A DNA stretch of 12,881 bases from Chloroflexota bacterium (GTDB lineage: Bacteria > Chloroflexota > Anaerolineae > Caldilineales > Caldilineaceae): the NCBI GenBank assembly GCA_018969295.1, contig JAGWYN010000074.1, positions 1 through 12,881 of the forward strand, written 5' to 3'. Shown here in pieces: positions 8,160 through 12,881 of this stretch (positions are counted from its first letter, which is position 1; every line of letters begins with the position of its first letter). Made by a program: the position numbers and the translations under genes. The notes beneath the pieces are model-generated. The model did no database searches, was not told the DNA's origin, and worked only from the letters and a program-made list of their open reading frames with translations.

Positions 8160-10046
8160 CTAGATCCGGCCAAAGGCCTTTTCCAGCTCGCTGGCCGCCA
8201 GCTGGATCATCGTGGGGCGGCCGTGCGGACAGGTGCGGGGAGATTGGCAACGCTCAAGCTGACGCACCAGTTCCTGCATCTCAAGATCGCTGAGCAGCTG
8301 GCCCGCCTTGACCGCAGCCCGTTTGCAGACCATCTTCACCAACTGGGCCTCTACTTCCTCGCCGACTCGATTGCGCCGTTCGCTCAACGTGGCGACGATC
8401 TCTTCCAGTGTGCGCTTTGGATCTTCGCCCGCCAGCACAGCCGGCAGAGCACGCACCCGAAATGTGTCGCCACCAAATGGCTCGATGTCAAACCCAATCT
8501 GCCGCAGACTATCGAGCTGTGCAGCCACCTGGCCGGTCAGGTGAGCCCCGACATGCAAGATGAGCGGTTCCAACAGCTGCTGGCTGACCTTCCCTGGTTG
8601 GCCGGCCGTACGCTGCAGCAGATACTGTTCGTACAGGATCCGCTCGTGGGCAGCATGCTGGTCGATCAAAAAGAGCCCCTCCGGCCCCTCCGCCACGATA
8701 TAGGTTGCCCCGATCTGGCCGACCACGCGCAGCGGCGGCAGTTTGGGCACGGCAGGGGCCGTCTCTGTCAGCGGCTCTGCCGACGACAGAGACGCTGCCT
8801 GCTGGACAGGCGGGAGAGGAGAAGGCTCTGGCAGCGGCGCCGTCGGTGGCTCGACCAAGGGGTGCTCTCTGGCGCCCAGAATTGCTTCCCGACGGCTAGA
8901 CCAGCCAGCCGGAGGCGCCGGAGGCTCGCCCGTTGGGCGCAGCAGCCGCCCACGCTCGTCGATCCCTACGTCGGGCACCGGTGCTGCGCCGACAACGGTG
9001 CGCCGCACCGCCTTCTGCACGGCCGCAAACACCTGGCGCTCCTCCACAAAACGGACCTGGGTCTTCTGCGGGTGCACGTTGACATCCACCTGGGCGGGGT
9101 CGATGTCGACCAGAAGCACGGCCAGCGGATAGCGGCCTACAGGCAGCAGCGTATGGTACGCCTGAACGACCGCGTGGGTCAGGCTGCGGTCTTCGACATA
9201 CCGCCGGTTGACAAACAGTTCGATCGCGCTGCGGGTGGCGCGCGTCAGGCTGGGCAGGCTGACGTAGCCGCTGACCTCGACCCGCGACGGCAGATCCGTC
9301 GACGCACGCTCGCCACCAAAATCCACATCCAGCGCCAGCGTGTCCAGCGCAGCGGTGTTGCGGCGCACCCCTGCCGTCAGACTGACCATTTGCAAGGCCT
9401 GCTCGCGGCCATAGATCAGGATCAGCACATCGAGCAGTTCCCCGCTGCCGGTCGACTGAAAGACCAGCCGCCCTTCGTTGACAAAGCTCAGGCGGCGCTC
9501 CGGGTAGGCCAAGGCATAGCGCTGGACAATGCTGGCGATCTGTCCGGCTTCTGTGGTGGCGCTGCGCAAAAATTTCTGGCGCGCCGGCACATTAAAAAAC
9601 AAATGTTCGACCGTGACGGTCGTTCCGACCGGCGCGCCGGCGCGAGCAGGCGGCAGCAGAACACCGCCCTCGACGCGCAGGCTGGCAGCAAAAGGCTGGC
9701 TGCTCGGGCGGCTGGTCAACGTGACCTGGCTCACCGCTGCAATGCTGTACAGGGCTTCCCCACGAAAGCCAAAGGTGGCAATCTGGTTGAGGTCTTCGGT
9801 CGTGACCAGTTTGCTCGTCGCGTGGCGTTCAAAGGCCAGCGTCAGCTCCTCGACCGGAATCCCAGACCCGTTGTCGGCCACACGAAGCAGCCGGCTCCCC
9901 CCTTCGCGCACTTCGACCCGAATTTCGGTCGCACCCGCATCGATGCTGTTTTCCAACAACTCTTTGGCCACATTGGCAGGTCGCTCAACGACCTCGCCTG
10001 CGGCGATCTTGGCAGCAACATCGGGTGCAAGAAGTTGGATCGTCAT
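8160..10046 (-). CDS. mutL: DNA mismatch repair protein MutL, endonuclease type
   Basis: The 628-residue protein couples mismatch recognition by MutS to strand incision. The N-terminal GHKL ATPase has ENSIDAGA (32-39), DNGSGI (58-63) and ATSK followed by GFRGEAL (76-99). The transducer domain ends near 350, then a proline-rich linker spans about 370-437. The C-terminal domain bears the nuclease motif DQHAAHERILYE (462-473), CKRAAVK (574-580) and CPHGRP (606-611), so it should nick DNA itself, as in bacteria without MutH. The ATG at 10046 fits the family start MTIQLLAPDVAAKIAAGEVV. The frame is open for another 48 codons upstream, but they overlap the MoaD-like gene. No strong Shine-Dalgarno precedes the ATG, which lies 13 bases after the MoaD-like stop, suggesting coupled translation. 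mutS is not in the window. Confidence 0.96.
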   Translation of the reverse strand: MTIQLLAPDVAAKIAAGEVVERPANVAKELLENSIDAGATEIRVEVREGGSRLLRVADNGSGIPVEELTLAFERHATSKLVTTEDLNQIATFGFRGEALYSIAAVSQVTLTSRPSSQPFAASLRVEGGVLLPPARAGAPVGTTVTVEHLFFNVPARQKFLRSATTEAGQIASIVQRYALAYPERRLSFVNEGRLVFQSTGSGELLDVLILIYGREQALQMVSLTAGVRRNTAALDTLALDVDFGGERASTDLPSRVEVSGYVSLPSLTRATRSAIELFVNRRYVEDRSLTHAVVQAYHTLLPVGRYPLAVLLVDIDPAQVDVNVHPQKTQVRFVEERQVFAAVQKAVRRTVVGAAPVPDVGIDERGRLLRPTGEPPAPPAGWSSRREAILGAREHPLVEPPTAPLPEPSPLPPVQQAASLSSAEPLTETAPAVPKLPPLRVVGQIGATYIVAEGPEGLFLIDQHAAHERILYEQYLLQRTAGQPGKVSQQLLEPLILHVGAHLTGQVAAQLDSLRQIGFDIEPFGGDTFRVRALPAVLAGEDPKRTLEEIVATLSERRNRVGEEVEAQLVKMVCKRAAVKAGQLLSDLEMQELVRQLERCQSPRTCPHGRPTMIQLAASELEKAFGRI

Positions 10047-10059
10047 GGTGAAAGCTGTT

Positions 10060-10353
10060 CTATCTCTGGCCGCTGCCAATCTGGCCACCGGCAATTGCAG
10101 GCACAAAATGGACTTCGCTCGCCCTGCTGAGCCGCTGACGCAGCCCACGCGAGCTGACTTCCCCGTTGACTGCGACCACAATCCCCGCACGAAGGGCGTT
10201 GTCGTGGGTCAGCCGAGCAGCCAACCCTGGGAAACGACCCTCCAGCGCGGCCACGATCTCGCCGACCGTGGCCGCCACCACGTGCACCTGGGCCTGGCCC
10301 GCCGTCAGATCGCGGTGCACAGCGGGAATCCAGACGACATGCTCGGGGACCAT
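10060..10353 (-). CDS. MoaD/ThiS-like beta-grasp protein with a C-terminal extension
   Basis: The 97-residue protein looks like a sulfur-carrier or ubiquitin-like protein of the MoaD/ThiS group. The MoaD-like pattern includes TVGEIVAALEGRFPGLAARL (29-48), an AVNGE segment (61-65) and the ending EVHFVPAIAGG (80-90). In ordinary MoaD the chain ends at the diglycine, whose carboxyl is adenylated and thiolated to carry sulfur. Here QIGSGQR follows the GG (89-90), so the carboxyl is masked unless the tail is removed. The start ATG (10353) comes two bases after the TGA of the molybdopterin subunit gene, and mutL follows after 13 bases. Close linkage to a molybdenum enzyme supports a cofactor role, but a non-carrier role is possible. 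Confidence 0.75.
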   Translation of the reverse strand: MVPEHVVWIPAVHRDLTAGQAQVHVVAATVGEIVAALEGRFPGLAARLTHDNALRAGIVVAVNGEVSSRGLRQRLSRASEVHFVPAIAGGQIGSGQR

Positions 10354-10355
10354 CT

Positions 10356-12596
10356 TCAGCCCTGCGCCGCCAATGCAGCGGCCATGCGGGCCGGTGACAT
10401 CGGCAGTTCGGCCATGCGTACGCCGACGGCCTGGTAGATGGCGTTGGCCACCGCCGCGGCGGGCGGCATGATCGGCACCTCGCCGACCCCACGCACCCCA
10501 TAGGGGTGGCCGGGATTGGGCACCTCGACCAGCACAGTGTCGATCATGGGCAGATCCAACGCAGTCGGCATGCGGTAGTCGAGCAAGCTGGCGTTGACCA
10601 GCCGCCCTTGGGCGTCGTAGATATACTCTTCGTTGAGCGCCCAGCCGACCCCTTGAGCGACCCCACCTTGCAGCTGTCCCTCGACATAGCTGGGGTGGAT
10701 TGCCTTGCCGACATCCTGGACGGCTGTGTAGCGCAGGATGGTGACCTTGCCGGTCTCAACATCGACCTCGACATCGACGATATGGGCGCCAAACCCGGGC
10801 CCATAGCCCTGCGGGTGGACCGCCGCACTCGCTGTCACCGGCACATCCAGTTTGCCCGCCAGCTCGCGGAAGGTCAGCCGATCGCCGTTGTGGGCAAAGA
10901 CCCCATTCTCGGCGTGCACGCTCTCTGCCGGCACATCCCAGTAATCGGCTGCCCGCCGGCCCATCTCCGCCAGCAGCGCCTTGCCCACCTCGTAGACGGC
11001 CCAGCCAGTGCCAAACGTTGTGCGGCTGCCGCCGGTGACATCGTTGTAGCCGACCCCGGCCGTTCCCACCACCTGGGGACGAATGTCGTCGTAGGCGACC
11101 CCCAGCGTCTCTGCCAGCTGCATGGCGATCGAGGCGCGGCTGCCGCCAATGTCGGTCGACCCCTCGATCAAATTGACGGTGCCGTCTTTGTTGACCGTGG
11201 CCGTTGCGCTCGACTTTCCACCCCAGTTGAACCAGGCGCTGACTGCAAACCCACGCCCGCGATGCTTGCCGGTCAGGCGCGTCTGGTAGTGGGGGTGTGT
11301 ACGCGCGGCTTCCAGCGTCTCCATCAGCCCGATCCGTCGGTATTCCGGGCCGTCGGGGCGAGAGTCCCCCTCGCGGACAGCGTTGCGCAGCCGGAATTCG
11401 ACCGGGTCCAGCCCCACGGCCTCGGCCAGTTCGTCGATCACCGTTTCGGAGGCGAAAATTGCATTGGTGCCGCCCGGTGCCCGGTAGGCTGCGGTCTTGG
11501 GCCGGTTCACCACCACATCGTAGCCGTCGATCTGCAGATTTTCGAGCCGATAGGGGCCAAAGATCACGCTGCAGCCGGCTCCGACGGGGGAGCCAGGATA
11601 AGCACCCGCCTCATAGATCAGCTCTGCTTCGGCGGCGGTCAATGTGCCGTCCCGCCGCGCGCCCATCTTTACCCGGATGTGCGACCCCGAGGTCGGGCCT
11701 GTGCCAGCCAGCACCTCGGCGCGGGTCATGGTCATCTTGACCGGGCGATGGCCGGCCTTGCGCGAGAGCAGCGCCGCGACCGGGTCGAGGTAGACATTGA
11801 TCTTGCCGCCGAACCCTCCGCCGATCTCGGTGGGGGTTACTGTGATGCGGGAGAGCGGGACCTGCAGCAGCTCGGCCAGCTGTTCCTGGACCGAAAAAGC
11901 CCCCTGGGTGCTGCACCAGATCGAGAGCTGGTCGTCTTCGTTCCAGAGCGCGGTGACGGTCTGGGGCTCGATGTAGCCCTGGTGGACCATGGCTGTCTGG
12001 AAGGTTCGTTCGACCACCACGTCCGCCTGGGCAAAGCCGGCCGCCAGGTCGCCGCGCTGGTGGCAGAGATGGCTGGCCACGTTGGTCGGCGCGCCGCCCA
12101 GCTTGCCCAGTTCGTTGGTGCGCAGATCCGAGAGCAAGATCGGCGCCTCAGGCAGCATCGCCTGTTTGCCGTCCAACACATGGGGGAGGCGTTCGTATTC
12201 GACTTTGATCAGTGCCAGTGCCTCTTCGGCCACATGCACGTTGTCGGCAGCCACTGCTGCCACTGCATGGCCGTAGTAGAGCACCTTGTCGTGGGCCAGG
12301 ATGTTGTTGCTGACATAGCGGAGGTTGACAGTCGACTCCCCCAGGTCGGCCATCTGGTCGCCGATCGAGGGCAGATCCTGCGCTGTGACCACCGCCCGCA
12401 CCCCGGGCAGAGCCCGTGCAGCAGAAAAGTCGATCGACAGGATTCGAGCGTGGGCATGGGGGCTGCGCAGGACCTTGCCGTGCAACATCCCGGGGAGTTT
12501 GACATCGGCGCCGTACAGGGCGCGCCCGGTCACTTTGTCGACACCGTCTGGGCGCAGGGGACGGCTGCCGATCACCTTATACGTAGAAGCGGTCAT
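10356..12596 (-). CDS. Molybdopterin-binding large subunit, xanthine dehydrogenase / aldehyde oxidase family
   Basis: This 746-residue protein holds the molybdenum cofactor and catalyses hydroxylation of its substrate with water as oxygen source. The first domain (KVTGRALYGADV, 21-32, to about 140) and the large molybdopterin domain are both complete. GGGFGGK (259-265) and AYRAPGG (370-376) are cofactor/substrate loop motifs, and GVGE (703-706) carries the catalytic glutamate E706. The AYRCSFR motif of CO dehydrogenase is absent, so this is not CoxL. Substrate cannot be read from the sequence. The ATG at 12596 follows AGGAG (12607-12611) by ten bases and gives the family start; an open extension upstream overlaps the [2Fe-2S] gene and is rejected. 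The [2Fe-2S] subunit lies 34 bases upstream and the MoaD-like gene two bases downstream. Confidence 0.94.
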   Translation of the reverse strand: MTASTYKVIGSRPLRPDGVDKVTGRALYGADVKLPGMLHGKVLRSPHAHARILSIDFSAARALPGVRAVVTAQDLPSIGDQMADLGESTVNLRYVSNNILAHDKVLYYGHAVAAVAADNVHVAEEALALIKVEYERLPHVLDGKQAMLPEAPILLSDLRTNELGKLGGAPTNVASHLCHQRGDLAAGFAQADVVVERTFQTAMVHQGYIEPQTVTALWNEDDQLSIWCSTQGAFSVQEQLAELLQVPLSRITVTPTEIGGGFGGKINVYLDPVAALLSRKAGHRPVKMTMTRAEVLAGTGPTSGSHIRVKMGARRDGTLTAAEAELIYEAGAYPGSPVGAGCSVIFGPYRLENLQIDGYDVVVNRPKTAAYRAPGGTNAIFASETVIDELAEAVGLDPVEFRLRNAVREGDSRPDGPEYRRIGLMETLEAARTHPHYQTRLTGKHRGRGFAVSAWFNWGGKSSATATVNKDGTVNLIEGSTDIGGSRASIAMQLAETLGVAYDDIRPQVVGTAGVGYNDVTGGSRTTFGTGWAVYEVGKALLAEMGRRAADYWDVPAESVHAENGVFAHNGDRLTFRELAGKLDVPVTASAAVHPQGYGPGFGAHIVDVEVDVETGKVTILRYTAVQDVGKAIHPSYVEGQLQGGVAQGVGWALNEEYIYDAQGRLVNASLLDYRMPTALDLPMIDTVLVEVPNPGHPYGVRGVGEVPIMPPAAAVANAIYQAVGVRMAELPMSPARMAAALAAQG

Positions 12597-12630
12597 GGTT
12601 CTGGATCTCCTGGTGGTCTGCCATTGGTCT

Positions 12631-12881
12631 TCAGTCTGCTGTGTCTGCTGCGTCGAGCACGGCGCGCACGATCTTGTCGTAGCCGGTGCAGCGGCAGAGG
12701 TTGCCCGCCAGCCAGTGACGGACCTCAGCTTCGGTCGGGTCCGGGTTCTGGTCGAGCAGCGCTTTGGCGGAAAGCAGAAAGCCTGGGGTGCAGATGCCAC
12801 ACTGCAGTGCCGCATGTTCCAGGAATTTCTGCTGCAAGGGGTGCAGCTTGCCGCCGGCAGCCAACCCTTCGACAGTATCGA
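12631..12881 (-). CDS. [2Fe-2S] subunit of a molybdenum hydroxylase (C-terminal part; cut by the window edge)
   Basis: The last 82 or so residues of a small iron-sulfur subunit are visible. They include TVEGLA followed by GGKLHPLQ, then CGICTPGF and NLCRCTGY, which hold the four cysteines of the second [2Fe-2S] cluster near the molybdenum site. The plant-ferredoxin-type cluster should lie beyond the right edge. The frame runs open through 12881, so an apparent internal TTG start at 12864 is not real. It is the partner of the large subunit gene that begins 34 bases downstream. The usual gene order suggests an FAD subunit further upstream, outside the window. Confidence 0.93.
   Translation of the reverse strand, partial: DTVEGLAAGGKLHPLQQKFLEHAALQCGICTPGFLLSAKALLDQNPDPTEAEVRHWLAGNLCRCTGYDKIVRAVLDAADTAD

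Noticed and set aside
8167..8184. GGCC-AAA-GGCC-TTTT as a terminator for the MFS gene
   Set aside because: Only four base pairs in the stem, and it is inside the mutL coding sequence; too weak to annotate.
6721..8250. Open frame of about 509 codons on the minus strand opposite the MFS gene
   Set aside because: Its composition is low-complexity Q/G/R/P-rich, with no motif, and it lies over two well-supported genes and the end of mutL.
8004..10130. Open frame of 708 codons on the plus strand opposite mutL
   Set aside because: It is antisense to a complete mutL with all motifs, has no family resemblance, and such open frames are common opposite GC-rich genes.
10356..12596. Large subunit as CO dehydrogenase CoxL
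   Set aside because: The AYRCSFR active-site motif is missing; the chain has AYRAPGG instead.

Overview
The window is GC-rich and densely coded, with good Shine-Dalgarno sites, sigma70-like promoters and a perfect Rho-independent terminator, so it is a bacterial chromosome. MutL keeps the endonuclease motif DQHA(X)2E(X)4E, which argues against an E. coli-like gammaproteobacterium. The gene mix (split molybdenum hydroxylases with a MoaD-like partner, DUF1624, DinB-family and M20D proteins) suggests Chloroflexota, perhaps Caldilineae or Anaerolineae. That placement is an inference from gene style only. No mobile element, phage gene, CRISPR array, rRNA or tRNA was seen.

Layout from left to right: (1) 1-672 has no convincing gene, but holds four short palindromes and a likely promoter. 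(2) 673-1650 (+) encodes a YgeW-like knotted carbamoyltransferase. (3) On the minus strand, 3946 down to 1647 reads as one tight operon: a DinB-family protein, a small membrane protein, and a fused FAD/[2Fe-2S] subunit of a xanthine dehydrogenase-type enzyme. Its stop codon overlaps that of the carbamoyltransferase. (4) A divergent promoter region, 3947-4107, separates this operon from a DUF1624 membrane acyltransferase-like gene (+). (5) An Hsp20 gene (+) stands alone, with its own upstream repeats and a perfect terminator. (6) An M20D amidohydrolase and an MFS transporter form a two-gene operon (+). (7) On the minus strand, from the right edge to 8160, lie a [2Fe-2S] subunit (cut by the window edge), a molybdopterin-binding large subunit, a MoaD/ThiS-like protein and mutL.

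The main theme is molybdenum hydroxylase chemistry. One module supplies FAD and [2Fe-2S] domains in a single chain without a large subunit. The other supplies a large subunit and a [2Fe-2S] subunit, with no FAD subunit inside the window. A YgeW-type carbamoyltransferase beside xanthine dehydrogenase-type genes recalls the purine/ureide catabolic clusters of E. coli and gut anaerobes, but no other enzyme of that pathway is present here, so this is only a hypothesis. The most unusual points are a MoaD-like protein whose diglycine is followed by seven more residues, its tight placement between a molybdenum hydroxylase and mutL, and the FAD-first domain order of the fused subunit. I did not find a clearly new multi-gene system.
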